Below, one piece after another: positions 28,937 through 39,134 of a DNA stretch of 64,000 bases. Numbering within the stretch: position 1 is the stretch's first letter; each line of letters starts with the position of its first letter. The position numbers and the translations under genes were made by a program. A model generated the notes under the pieces. It had not been told where the DNA came from and searched no databases. It saw only the letters and a program-made list of their open reading frames with translations. Source of the DNA: Rhizobium sp. RU20A (lineage in GTDB: Bacteria > Pseudomonadota > Alphaproteobacteria > Rhizobiales > Rhizobiaceae); NCBI RefSeq assembly GCF_900155885.1, contig NZ_FTMB01000004.1, forward strand, positions 1 through 64,000, in the 5' to 3' direction.

Positions 28937-29209
28937 ATGAGCTTGTCGCGCGATCTTCTCATCATCAACAAGCGCGGCCTGCATGCCCGCGCCTCGGCGA
29001 AATTCGTGCAGACCGTGGAGACGTTCGATGCCGAGATCACGGTCTCCAAGGACGGCATGAGCGTCGGCGGTACCTCCATCATGGGTCTGATGATGTTGGC
29101 AGCGAGCCCCGGCTGCACTGTGCATGTCGTTGCCAGCGGTCCGCAGGCGACGGAAGCGCTCGAGGCGCTCGAGGCGTTAATCGCCAATCGCTTTGGCGAG
29201 GAGATGTAA
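28937..29209 (+). CDS. ptsH: HPr phosphocarrier protein
   Basis: The 90-residue protein keeps both regulatory sites: His16 in KRGLHARASAKFV, phosphorylated by EI, and Ser47 in GTSIMGLMML, the target of HprK. It forms part of the incomplete PTS of Rhizobiales, with EI-Ntr expected elsewhere. Together with the preceding EIIA and HprK it forms a signalling unit that responds to metabolic state. Confidence 0.95.
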   Translation: MSLSRDLLIINKRGLHARASAKFVQTVETFDAEITVSKDGMSVGGTSIMGLMMLAASPGCTVHVVASGPQATEALEALEALIANRFGEEM

Positions 29210-29263
29210 GAGGCTGGGACGACTGGCCGAGCCAGTGCCGCGTCTTCACGATCACATAACCAT

Positions 29264-29279
29264 ATAAAGACCTCTTTAT
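29264..29279. promoter_or_regulatory. Palindromic operator upstream of ahcY
   Basis: ATAAAGA-CC-TCTTTAT is a perfect 7-2-7 palindrome and overlaps a TATAAA that could be a -10 element. Position and sequence suggest a dimeric regulator of S-adenosylhomocysteine or methionine metabolism, for example an ArsR-family SahR-type protein described in proteobacteria. That identification is from memory of the type of site and is not certain. Confidence 0.6.
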
Positions 29280-29280
29280 G

Positions 29281-29455
29281 TCCTGATTGCCAGCTTGCGC
29301 TTTTCCTGATAGAGGAGCGCCTACGATGTCCTGTTGTCCGGTGTTCCGGAGCGGGCACGAGGCTGAGCGCGGCGGTTGCCGGCCGGCAAAAGAGATCGGC
29401 GGCGGGCATGATGATCCCGTGAGACCGCCGCCAACATCCGGATCTGGAGATCACA
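29281..29455 (+). other. Long GC-rich 5' leader region of ahcY
   Basis: If transcription starts near the palindrome, ahcY has a leader of about 170 bases. GCGGCGGT (29370-29377) can pair with ACCGCCGC (29424-29431), enclosing a smaller GCCGG/CCGGC hairpin. I compared it with the SAH riboswitch and found no convincing match to its conserved core. A small frame from ATG 29325 with many Cys/Gly codons is not supported as a gene. Confidence 0.4.
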
Positions 29456-30853
<1,398 letters not shown>

Positions 30854-31234
30854 TTCGTCCAACGGCGAACCCAACATCTTGTGCCGCGGCCTCCAAAAGG
30901 GGCCGCGGTTTGCTTTTTTGGCGTCCGACCTTCCCGCTCAATGCCCGAGGAAGTATGTTTTGAGGGCTGATTCGTGACAGGTGCGGAAACGAACGTCATG
31001 GTCAGGTCCGGGCGACCGAGATGCGGCAAAACGGTCACCGAGACGGCGAATCACCGGCGTGCCTTGCACGTGGCGCTTCGCCCCTGGAGAGACGCGGGCG
31101 CGGGTCTTCTGTGGAAGAAGCTGCGTTCGCACGGCGGAAGAAGCGGGACGGGAGCGACCTCGAGCGGCGGGGAGGCTTTCCGGCGCTGACCTGTGCCAAC
31201 AGGCGCGCAACCCGAACACGGGGACGACGACATT
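30854..31234 (+). other. Gap between ahcY and divL
   Basis: After the ahcY terminator, about 310 bases remain before the divL ATG. Short open frames here run off in several directions and have no family-like content or good ribosome-binding site. I see no clear promoter, although one for the divL-addA run must lie here. Confidence 0.5.
30884..30917 (+). terminator. Rho-independent terminator of ahcY
   Basis: CCGCGGCC (30884-30891) pairs with GGCCGCGG (30901-30908), followed by TTTGCTTTTTT. Confidence 0.88.
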
Positions 31235-33733
31235 ATGGCGAGCGGCATTTCCAAGGCTTTACGCCGGCTTTTCTTCGGCCATCTGGCCCCGGTCACGCGA
31301 CGCCTGGCGTCTGGAACATGTCTGAGTTCGCTCTTAGCAGCCGATGCGATGGCTGCCGATGCCGCAACCCGCGCCACCATGTTCCAGTCCACAGAAATCG
31401 TGATCTTTTCGGTGCTGATCGGCGTCATTTCCGCCGCGATGCTTTCGGCCATCTGGATGATCCGCCAGCGTGGCAACATGGAAACGGACAATCGCGAGCT
31501 TCGCGCCGCGCTTTCCGATGCCAATCACCAGATATCGCGGTTCGAGGCGCTGATCAGCGACAAGAACCGCCGCATCGTCGTGTGGGAAGGGCAGGGCAGC
31601 CGCGCCGAATTTCTCGGCCAGCTACCGATCGAGACGGGCGCCCCGCAGGAGAATGCGGATTTTCTGGCCTTTGGCCGCTGGGTGAAGCCGCAGTCGGCCA
31701 GCGAACTCGAACATGCGATCGAGCGCCTGCGCAGTTCGGCGCAGAGTTTCGATATCGCCATCGAGACGGGCCGCGGGCAGATCCTCGAAGCGCAGGGCCG
31801 TGTGTCCGGATCACAGGCCTTCGTGCGCTTTGTGGCGCTGACGAACCTGCGCGAGGAACTGGCCGGGCTGAAGATCGAGCGGGAAAGCCTGCATGCGGCC
31901 CTGACGACGCTGCGCACGCTTTGCGACGCCATCGACCTACCCATGTGGCAGCGGGACCGCGAGGATCGTCTCGTCTGGGTCAACCAGGCCTTCAGCGACG
32001 CCGTCGAAGCGGCAACACCGCAGGCCGCTGTCAGCGAGGGACGCGAGCTTCTGGCCACGGTGGCCCGCGAAAAGATCCGCGCTGCAGCAACCTATGACAC
32101 ACCGTTCCGCGGCACGCTGTCGACTGTGGTGAAAGGCAACCGCACCTTCTACGACGTGGTGGATGCACGCTCGAAAAACGGCACGGCCGGCCTTGCGCTC
32201 GATGTCTCCGCGATCGAGGCGATTCGCGAGGAGCTGAAGCGCACGCTCAAAAGCCATGCGGAGACGCTCGACCATCTGGCAACACCCGTGGCGATCTTCG
32301 ACGGCGAGCAGCGCCTGCAATTCTACAATCAGGCCTTCCAGGTTCTGTGGAACCTCGACATGGGCTTTCTTGAGCGCAAGCCGACCAATGGCGAGGTTTT
32401 CGAGCGGCTGCGCGCCGAGGGCCAGTTGCCGGAGCTTTTGAACTGGAAGCAGTGGAAGGACAACGCGCTGTCGGTCTATCAGGCGATCGACACGCGCTCG
32501 GACGAATGGCACCTGCCGAACGGTCAGACGCTGCGTGCCTTCGCCACGGCCCGCCCGCAAGGTGGCGTGACCTGGGTGTTCGAGAACCTGACGGAAAAGG
32601 TCAGCCTCGAAACCCGCTACAACACGCTTCTGCATGTCCAAGGCGAGACGATTGACCACCTCTCGGAAGGCGTCGCGGTCTTTGGGGCGGATGGACGCAT
32701 CACGCTATCCAACCCCGCCTTCCGCGCGATCTGGGGCGTCACAAAAGAGCAGGTGGAGCCGGGCACGCACATCAAGGCGATCGAAAAGGCCTGCGCCATC
32801 GCCTATGACCAGCCCGACGGCTGGAAGCGCTTCAACACGATCATCACCAGCTTCGATGACGAGCGGCAGGAGTGCAAGGGGCGGCTGGAGCTGCGTACCA
32901 ATCTCATTCTCGACTTCGCGATCATCCCGCTGCCCAATGCGCAGACCATGCTGACATTCGTCAACACCACCGACAGCGTGCGGGTCGAGCGCGCTCTGAC
33001 GGAGAAGAACGAGGCGCTGCGCCTTGCGGATTCGCTGAAGAACGACTTCGTGCAGCACGTCTCCTACGAGCTGCGCTCGCCGCTGACCAACATCATCGGC
33101 TTCGCCGAGCTTCTAAAGACGCCCGCCTTCGGGACGTTGTCCGAGCGGCAGGCGGAGTATGTCGATCACATTTCCACCTCGTCCTCGCTGGTGCTGACCA
33201 TCGTCAACGATATTCTGGATCTTGCGACCGTCGATGCGGGGATCGTGGAGCTCGACTATAGCGAGATCGACCTTGCCGATCTGCTGGAGGATGTCGGTCA
33301 GCAGGTGGCGGACCGGCTGCAGGAGGGTGGACTGACCCTCAGCATTGAGGCGCCCGGCGCGCTTGGGAGCATCATTGCCGATCACGGCCGTCTGAAGCAG
33401 ATCCTGCTCAAGCTCCTCGCCAATGCCGCCAATTTCGCGCCCGAGGGGAGCGTCATCCGCCTTGGTTGCGCCCGCGACGGCTCCGATTTCGTCTTCCGCG
33501 TCTCCGATTCCGGTCCCGGCATTCCGAAGGACGTGCTGGATGTCGTCTTCGACCGTTTTGAAAGCCACGGCGCTGCCGGTGGGGCCGGTCTCGGCCTCTC
33601 CATCGTCCAGAGCTTCGTCAAACTCCACCACGGCACCGTATCCATCCGAAGCGAGGAAGGCCGCGGCACGGAGGTCACCTGCCGCATTCCGAACGGCCCA
33701 TCCCTCCATTCACGCTTCATTGCCGCCGAATGA
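31235..33733 (+). CDS. divL: DivL-type PAS sensor kinase with Tyr at the H-box
   Basis: The 832-residue protein has one membrane segment near residues 50-75 (VIFSVLIGVISAAMLSAIWMI), several PAS domains in the middle, and a histidine-kinase core at the C-terminus. The H-box reads HVSYELRSPLTNIIGF, with Tyr611 where the phospho-acceptor His normally sits. That is the hallmark of DivL, the atypical kinase that steers CckA and hence CtrA in the alphaproteobacterial cell cycle. N and G boxes (KLLANAANF, DSGPGIP, GLGLSI) are present. ATG 31235 follows GGGGA; a GTG 14 codons upstream is less likely. Its stop overlaps the tsaE start (ATGA). Confidence 0.88.
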   Translation: MASGISKALRRLFFGHLAPVTRRLASGTCLSSLLAADAMAADAATRATMFQSTEIVIFSVLIGVISAAMLSAIWMIRQRGNMETDNRELRAALSDANHQISRFEALISDKNRRIVVWEGQGSRAEFLGQLPIETGAPQENADFLAFGRWVKPQSASELEHAIERLRSSAQSFDIAIETGRGQILEAQGRVSGSQAFVRFVALTNLREELAGLKIERESLHAALTTLRTLCDAIDLPMWQRDREDRLVWVNQAFSDAVEAATPQAAVSEGRELLATVAREKIRAAATYDTPFRGTLSTVVKGNRTFYDVVDARSKNGTAGLALDVSAIEAIREELKRTLKSHAETLDHLATPVAIFDGEQRLQFYNQAFQVLWNLDMGFLERKPTNGEVFERLRAEGQLPELLNWKQWKDNALSVYQAIDTRSDEWHLPNGQTLRAFATARPQGGVTWVFENLTEKVSLETRYNTLLHVQGETIDHLSEGVAVFGADGRITLSNPAFRAIWGVTKEQVEPGTHIKAIEKACAIAYDQPDGWKRFNTIITSFDDERQECKGRLELRTNLILDFAIIPLPNAQTMLTFVNTTDSVRVERALTEKNEALRLADSLKNDFVQHVSYELRSPLTNIIGFAELLKTPAFGTLSERQAEYVDHISTSSSLVLTIVNDILDLATVDAGIVELDYSEIDLADLLEDVGQQVADRLQEGGLTLSIEAPGALGSIIADHGRLKQILLKLLANAANFAPEGSVIRLGCARDGSDFVFRVSDSGPGIPKDVLDVVFDRFESHGAAGGAGLGLSIVQSFVKLHHGTVSIRSEEGRGTEVTCRIPNGPSLHSRFIAAE

Positions 33734-35232
33734 TGCCGCGCCATCTTGCAGACGAGCAGGCGACGCAGAGGCTCGGCGAAGATCTCGCCCTTGCGCTGAG
33801 GCCCGGTGACTGCCTGGCGCTCGTTGGCGATCTCGGCGCCGGCAAATCGACACTGGCGCGCGCGTTGATCCGCGCTTTGGCCGGCGATCCAGACCTGGAG
33901 GTTCCAAGCCCGACCTTCACGCTGGTGCAGGAATATGCCCTTTCCCTGCCGATCGGGCATTTCGATCTCTACCGCATCTCCGATCCCGACGAACTCCACG
34001 AACTCGGCCTCGACGACATGCTCGCGCACGGCGCCTGCCTCATCGAGTGGCCCGAGCGGGCGGAGGGGATGCTGCCGAAGAGCACGGTGACGCTGACGCT
34101 GACGCCTGCGGGCACCGGCCGCGATCTATCGGTCAGCGGCAAAGGACCGGCGATGGAGCGCATTTTGCGCACGCTTGCCCTGCGTGACTTTCTCGTTGCG
34201 AACGATATGGCGACGGCGCGCCGTCGGCCGCTTGGCGGCGATGCCTCCGCGCGCGGCTACAATTACGTCGATCCCTCTTCCGGGGCGACTTGCATCCTGA
34301 TGGACGCACCGCGCTCGAAACCGGGCCCGATCCTGCGGGATGGCAAATACTACCAGCAGCTTGCCCATATCGCCGAGGACGTCGTGCCCTTCGTCGCGGT
34401 CGCCGGCTATCTGCGCCGGCAGGGGTTTCGCGCCCCGGATGTTCTGGCGGCCGATCTCGATCAGGGTACTCTGCTGCTTGAAGACCTCGGCACGGGTTCC
34501 ATTCTGGACGAGGACGGTGCGCCGGTCGAAGCGCGCTATGCGGACGTCGCGCGCACGCTTGCAGCCGTCCATGCCGCACCGCTGGAAACCGATCTGCCCG
34601 TTCCCGGCGGCCCCACCCATGCGGTGCCGCCTTTTGATCGCACGGCCATGCAGATCGAGGTCAGCCTTCTGACGGACTGGTTCCTACCCTTTAGACAAGG
34701 CGGTGCGGCCAAGCCCGACGATATCCGGGCATTTGTCGGCATCTGGGACGATCTCATCGATACGCTTGAGGACGGCGAACGGCATCTGCTGTTGCGGGAT
34801 GTGCATTCGCCGAACATCATCTGGCAACCGGGGCCGCAGCTCACCCGCCGCGTCGGCCTCCTCGACTTCCAGGATGCGATGATCGGGCCGACCGCCTATG
34901 ATGTGGCCTCGCTGGTGCAGGATGCACGCGTGAGCGTGCCGGAGGAGATGGGCGAGCGGCTTCTTGCCACCTATATCGAGACACGGCAGGCGGCGGCAGA
35001 TTTCGACACCTGCCGCTTTCGGCGGGATATCGCGATCATGGCGGCGCAGCGCAATTGCAAGCTGCTTGGCATCTGGATTCGTCTGATGCAGCGGGACGGA
35101 AAGCCCGGCTATATGCGCCACATGCCCCGCACGCTCATCTATCTCGAGGCGGCAACGCGCCATCCCGTCCTCGCGCCCCTGCGTGACTGGCTGACGCGAA
35201 CTGCTATTCTCGGCGGCGAATCAGATCGCTGA
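33730..35232 (+). CDS. tsaE: TsaE / sugar-kinase-like phosphotransferase fusion
   Basis: The 500-residue protein joins two domains. Residues 1-150 are TsaE, the ATPase of the t6A37 tRNA-modification complex, with P-loop GDLGAGKST (33-41), SPTFTLV and HFDLYRI. Residues 160-500 are an aminoglycoside-phosphotransferase-like kinase with the catalytic loop LLRDVHSPNIIW and DFQDAMIGPTAYDVASL. The kinase half resembles AmgK, which phosphorylates N-acetylmuramate at the anomeric position, and a MurU-like gene follows seven bases later. Such fusions occur in other Rhizobiales. The AmgK role is inferred from context. Confidence 0.9.
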   Translation: MMPRHLADEQATQRLGEDLALALRPGDCLALVGDLGAGKSTLARALIRALAGDPDLEVPSPTFTLVQEYALSLPIGHFDLYRISDPDELHELGLDDMLAHGACLIEWPERAEGMLPKSTVTLTLTPAGTGRDLSVSGKGPAMERILRTLALRDFLVANDMATARRRPLGGDASARGYNYVDPSSGATCILMDAPRSKPGPILRDGKYYQQLAHIAEDVVPFVAVAGYLRRQGFRAPDVLAADLDQGTLLLEDLGTGSILDEDGAPVEARYADVARTLAAVHAAPLETDLPVPGGPTHAVPPFDRTAMQIEVSLLTDWFLPFRQGGAAKPDDIRAFVGIWDDLIDTLEDGERHLLLRDVHSPNIIWQPGPQLTRRVGLLDFQDAMIGPTAYDVASLVQDARVSVPEEMGERLLATYIETRQAAADFDTCRFRRDIAIMAAQRNCKLLGIWIRLMQRDGKPGYMRHMPRTLIYLEAATRHPVLAPLRDWLTRTAILGGESDR

Positions 35233-35238
35233 CGAGGA

Positions 35239-35973
35239 ATGATGACGATACGCCAAGCCATGGTCCTGGCCGCAGGACTGGGAACGCGCCTGCGGCCGCT
35301 CACCGACCGCATGCCGAAGCCGCTTGTACCCGTCGGCGGCCGGCCGATGCTCGATCGTGTGCTTGACCTTCTCACCCAGGCTGGTGTGGAGACGGCAGCC
35401 GTCAATGTCCATCATCACCCCGAGCAGATGGAAGCGCATCTTGCCGGTCGAACGCGCCCGCATATCCTCATCTCGGACGAACGCGCCCAGCTGATGGATT
35501 CGGGCGGCGGACTTGCCAAGGGTCTTGCCTTGCTGGAGCCCGGACCTGTGCTCGTGATGAATGCCGATCTCTTCTGGGTCGGCGAGCCCTCCGGGCAGCC
35601 CTCCAATCTGTCGCGCCTTGCCGCAGCCTTCGACCCTGCTCGCATGGACATGCTGCTGCTGTGCGTGCCGCTTGCGCGCACCACCGGCCACAATGGCAAG
35701 AAGGACTTTGCGCTCGGACTGGACGGGCGGCTGTCGCGCTACAGCGACGGCATGGCCGGACCGGTCGTCTATGCCGGCGCCCTTGCGATGCTGACCGGCC
35801 TGTTTGATGATGCGCCGCAGACCCCTTTCAATCTCAACCGCTACTTCGACAGGGCCATTGCGGCCGGCCGGCTTTACGGAATCGAGATGAGCGGCGAATG
35901 GATCACCGTCGGCACGCCGGATGCCATCGGCCCCGCGGAAGAGACGATTGCACGCTTCGAGGCGCTGGCATGA
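35239..35973 (+). CDS. murU: Nucleotidyltransferase, MurU-like
   Basis: The 244-residue sugar-phosphate nucleotidyltransferase has the pyrophosphorylase signature AAGLGTRLRPLTDRMPKPLVPV at its start and a metal-binding Asp in VLVMNADLFW. It is as short as MurU, which makes UDP-MurNAc from MurNAc-1-phosphate in the wall-recycling route that bypasses MurA. With the AmgK-like kinase domain just upstream it would complete that two-step salvage. The stop overlaps the addB start (ATGA). Specificity for MurNAc rather than another sugar is inference. Confidence 0.8.
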   Translation: MMTIRQAMVLAAGLGTRLRPLTDRMPKPLVPVGGRPMLDRVLDLLTQAGVETAAVNVHHHPEQMEAHLAGRTRPHILISDERAQLMDSGGGLAKGLALLEPGPVLVMNADLFWVGEPSGQPSNLSRLAAAFDPARMDMLLLCVPLARTTGHNGKKDFALGLDGRLSRYSDGMAGPVVYAGALAMLTGLFDDAPQTPFNLNRYFDRAIAAGRLYGIEMSGEWITVGTPDAIGPAEETIARFEALA

Positions 35974-38900
35974 GCTCGCAAGCGGGAAACATCTTCACGA
36001 TCCCGCCCGGCCTTCCTTTCCTGAAAACCTTCGCGGCGCGCCTGCTGGACGGTGCCATCGTCCCGGATTTTGTCTACGACCCGGACCAGCCGCTTGATCT
36101 GGCGGAGGCGACGATCTTCTTGCCGACGCGGCGCGCGGTGCGCGTCCTGCGATCGGAGTTCGTCGATCTTCTCGGCGGTCGCTCCGCCATCCTGCCCACC
36201 ATCCGGGCGCTCGGTGAAACCGACGATGATGCGGGTTATTTCGATGCTGACCTGCCCGATACGTTCGACCTTGCGCCGCCTGTTGGCGGCGCGACGCGAC
36301 TGATCGAGCTGGCACGGCTGATCCTTGCCTGGCGAAACGGCCTGCCGAGCCGGATTCTCGATATACACGACGAGAGTCCACTGATCGCTCCCGTCAGCCC
36401 CGCCGATGCGCTGTGGCTTGCGAAGGATCTCGTGGCGCTGATCGATGCAATGGAAACGGAGCGTTGCGACTGGGCGGCCCTCGACACGCTCGATGCCGCC
36501 GACCACGCGACTTGGTGGCAGCTGACACTGGAATTTCTAAAGATTGCCCGTCTCTACTGGCCGGAACGGCTGAAGGAGCTGAACCGCTCATCCTCGGCCG
36601 CCCACCGCAACGCGATCCTCGCCGCCGAAGCCAGGCGAATCGCGCAGGGGCGCCTGACCGGTCCCATCATCGTGGCAGGATCCACGGGCTCCATTCCTGC
36701 AACGGCCGACATGATCGCGGCTGTGCGGCAATGCCCGCGCGGGGCGATCGTTCTGCCCGGCCTCGACCAGGAGATGGAGGATGCGGACTGGCTTTTGCTG
36801 ACCGCCGGCTCTTCCGCAACGGCATCGTCTACTCCACGCCAGATTGGCGAGCGCAGCCACCCGCAATACGGGCTGGCGCGGCTGATCGAGCGGCTCGGCG
36901 TTTCCCGCGCCGAAATCGAGGTGCTCTCGCGCCCGCCGGCGCATCTCGACATGCGCGGGCGCATCCTGTCGCGCGCCATGCTGCCGGTCGAGGCAACGGA
37001 GCGCTGGACCGCGTTGCGGGCCGATCTTGAGCCGGAGTCCGTGGCGACTGCCTTTGCCGATGTCTCATTGGTCGAGCTTGCGAACGAGCGGGAAGAAGCG
37101 CTCGTGATTGCCATGGCTCTGCGGCTCGCGCTGGAAGAGGGCGAAGATCGGCGCGCGGCCCTCATCACGCCGGACCGCGACCTTGCGCGCCGCGTCACGG
37201 CCGAGCTGAAGCGCTTCGGCATTGACGCCGACGATTCCGGCGGCCGGCCGCTGGTCTTGTCGGAACCGGGCAGCCTGATCCGGCTCGTGACCGATCTTGC
37301 CCTGCGGCGGAGGGACCGGGCTGGCCTCGCCGCGCTCCTCAAGCACCCGCTCTGCCGTCTCGGTCGCGACGCCGAAGCCTTTGCGCGCGCGGCTGACACG
37401 CTGGAGCGGCTGGCGCTGCGCAATCGCCGTGGTCCCCTCTCGTTCGCCGCACTGGCCGGGTGTGTCGAGCAGGCGATTGCCGACCACAAGCGCGACACCC
37501 ATCCGCCCGCGTGGCGGCAGGGGATGACGGATGAGGACATGGCCGCCGCGCACGCGCTGGCCGGCGATCTTTCCGCCGCCCTGATGCCACTTCTTTCCGA
37601 CGCTGACCAGCGCAGCATTGCCGACTGGTCCGTTGCGACCAGCGAAGTGCTGGAAGCCCTCGCTGCCGACCCCACAGCCGGGCTGACACCGCTCTGGGGT
37701 ACGGAAGCCGGCGAAGAACTGGCGAACCTTTTGCGCGAGACCTTCGAGACGGATGGCACGCTGGAAGCGGACGCGGCGCAATGGGCCGATGCGCTGGACG
37801 CCCTCCTGGCCGGGTTGATGGTCAAGCCGCGGTCGATGCGCGATCCGCATATCTTCATTTTCGGGGCGATGGAGTCGCGCCTGCAGGACGCCGACCTCTT
37901 CGTGCTTGGCGGCCTCAACGAGGGCGCATGGCCAGGTCAGACTCGCAACGACCCCTTCCTTTCGCGTGTGATGAAAACCGCGATTGGCCTCGAACCGCCG
38001 GAACGGCGGATCGGTCAGCTTGCCCACGATCTGGTGATGGCCGCCGGCGCGCCGCGGCTGATGCTGACCCGCGCGCTGCGCAGCGGCTCTGCCCCGACGG
38101 TCGCCTCCCGCTGGCTGCAACGGCTGCTGGCGCTGGGGGGCGAGCGGCTTGAGGCGCAGATGCGCCGCCAGGGTGCCGAGTGGCAAGCCTTTGCGACCGC
38201 CCTCGACCAGCGCCCCCGCCAACCGCCAGCCGAGCGGCCACAGCCCCGGCCGGCCGCCGACCTGCAGCCGCAAAGCTTCAGCTTCAGCGAGGTCTCGACG
38301 CTTCGGCGCGATCCCTATGCCATCTATGCCCGGCGGATCCTGCGTCTTCATCCCGTCGACCCCTTCGCCAACGAGCCGGATGCGCGGGAACGGGGCGTGC
38401 TCTATCACGCCGTCTTCGACCGCGCCGTGCGCGAGACCATCGACGCCGGCCAACCGGATGCGCGACTGAAGCTGTCTGCCATCATCGAGGAGGCCGTTTC
38501 CGAAGCGGCCCTCCCGACGCATCTCGAAGACCTCTGGCGGGAGCGCCTGCGGGCGGTGGGTGATGCTTTTCTCGACTGGCAGGTCAGGCGCGCGCCCGGT
38601 ATCACCCGCAGCCTGACCGAAGTCCGAGCCCGTTTCGATCTCGGCGCAGCCGATGTGGCGATTACTGGCGTTGCCGACCGGATCGATCTTCTCGCCGACG
38701 GCCGCGTCGATCTCATCGACTATAAGACCGGCGCGTCGCCATCGAAGAAGGAGGCGCAGAGCCTGCTCGACCCGCAGCTGCCGCTGGAAGCCGCGGGCGT
38801 GGAAGCGGGCGGCTTTCGCGGTCTAGGATCGCCAAGGGTGCGCTCCCTTTATTATGTCCGACTGAAACCCGGCGAACGCTTCGAGGTGGAGCGCATCGAC

Positions 38901-39134
38901 AATGATCCCGGCCTGAGCCGTGCGGGCGAGACGCTGCCGACGACGGAAGATCTGGCGCGCGATGCGGTCGGAGAGTTGCGCCGCTTCGTGCTGGCGCTAC
39001 GATCCGGCAAGGTCGGCTTCGCATCGCGCCTCGTGGTGCAGATGCAGGGCGACCGCAGCGGCCCCTACGACCATCTGGCGCGTGTTGCCGAGTGGTCGAC
39101 GGCCGAACCCGGGGAGGGTGGCGGCGATGAGTGA
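35970..39134 (+). CDS. addB: Double-strand break repair protein AddB
   Basis: The 1054-residue subunit of the AddAB helicase-nuclease is the alphaproteobacterial form. The N-terminal helicase-like part begins PPGLPFLKTFAARLL, where Firmicute AddB has a GxxGxGKT P-loop; no P-loop is visible, so the motor is probably inactive. The C-terminal PD-(D/E)XK nuclease is present (RGVLYHAVFDRAV, ITGVADRIDLL, VDLIDYKTGA). AddAB resects broken ends for RecA recombination. ATG 35970 overlaps the previous stop; its own stop overlaps addA by eight bases. Confidence 0.93.
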   Translation: MSSQAGNIFTIPPGLPFLKTFAARLLDGAIVPDFVYDPDQPLDLAEATIFLPTRRAVRVLRSEFVDLLGGRSAILPTIRALGETDDDAGYFDADLPDTFDLAPPVGGATRLIELARLILAWRNGLPSRILDIHDESPLIAPVSPADALWLAKDLVALIDAMETERCDWAALDTLDAADHATWWQLTLEFLKIARLYWPERLKELNRSSSAAHRNAILAAEARRIAQGRLTGPIIVAGSTGSIPATADMIAAVRQCPRGAIVLPGLDQEMEDADWLLLTAGSSATASSTPRQIGERSHPQYGLARLIERLGVSRAEIEVLSRPPAHLDMRGRILSRAMLPVEATERWTALRADLEPESVATAFADVSLVELANEREEALVIAMALRLALEEGEDRRAALITPDRDLARRVTAELKRFGIDADDSGGRPLVLSEPGSLIRLVTDLALRRRDRAGLAALLKHPLCRLGRDAEAFARAADTLERLALRNRRGPLSFAALAGCVEQAIADHKRDTHPPAWRQGMTDEDMAAAHALAGDLSAALMPLLSDADQRSIADWSVATSEVLEALAADPTAGLTPLWGTEAGEELANLLRETFETDGTLEADAAQWADALDALLAGLMVKPRSMRDPHIFIFGAMESRLQDADLFVLGGLNEGAWPGQTRNDPFLSRVMKTAIGLEPPERRIGQLAHDLVMAAGAPRLMLTRALRSGSAPTVASRWLQRLLALGGERLEAQMRRQGAEWQAFATALDQRPRQPPAERPQPRPAADLQPQSFSFSEVSTLRRDPYAIYARRILRLHPVDPFANEPDARERGVLYHAVFDRAVRETIDAGQPDARLKLSAIIEEAVSEAALPTHLEDLWRERLRAVGDAFLDWQVRRAPGITRSLTEVRARFDLGAADVAITGVADRIDLLADGRVDLIDYKTGASPSKKEAQSLLDPQLPLEAAGVEAGGFRGLGSPRVRSLYYVRLKPGERFEVERIDNDPGLSRAGETLPTTEDLARDAVGELRRFVLALRSGKVGFASRLVVQMQGDRSGPYDHLARVAEWSTAEPGEGGGDE

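Noticed and set aside
29340-29432. SAH riboswitch before ahcY
   Set aside because: GAGG and GAGCGC elements occur and the region folds, but the conserved GCUGC core and the expected pairing order were not found. A covariance-model search would decide.
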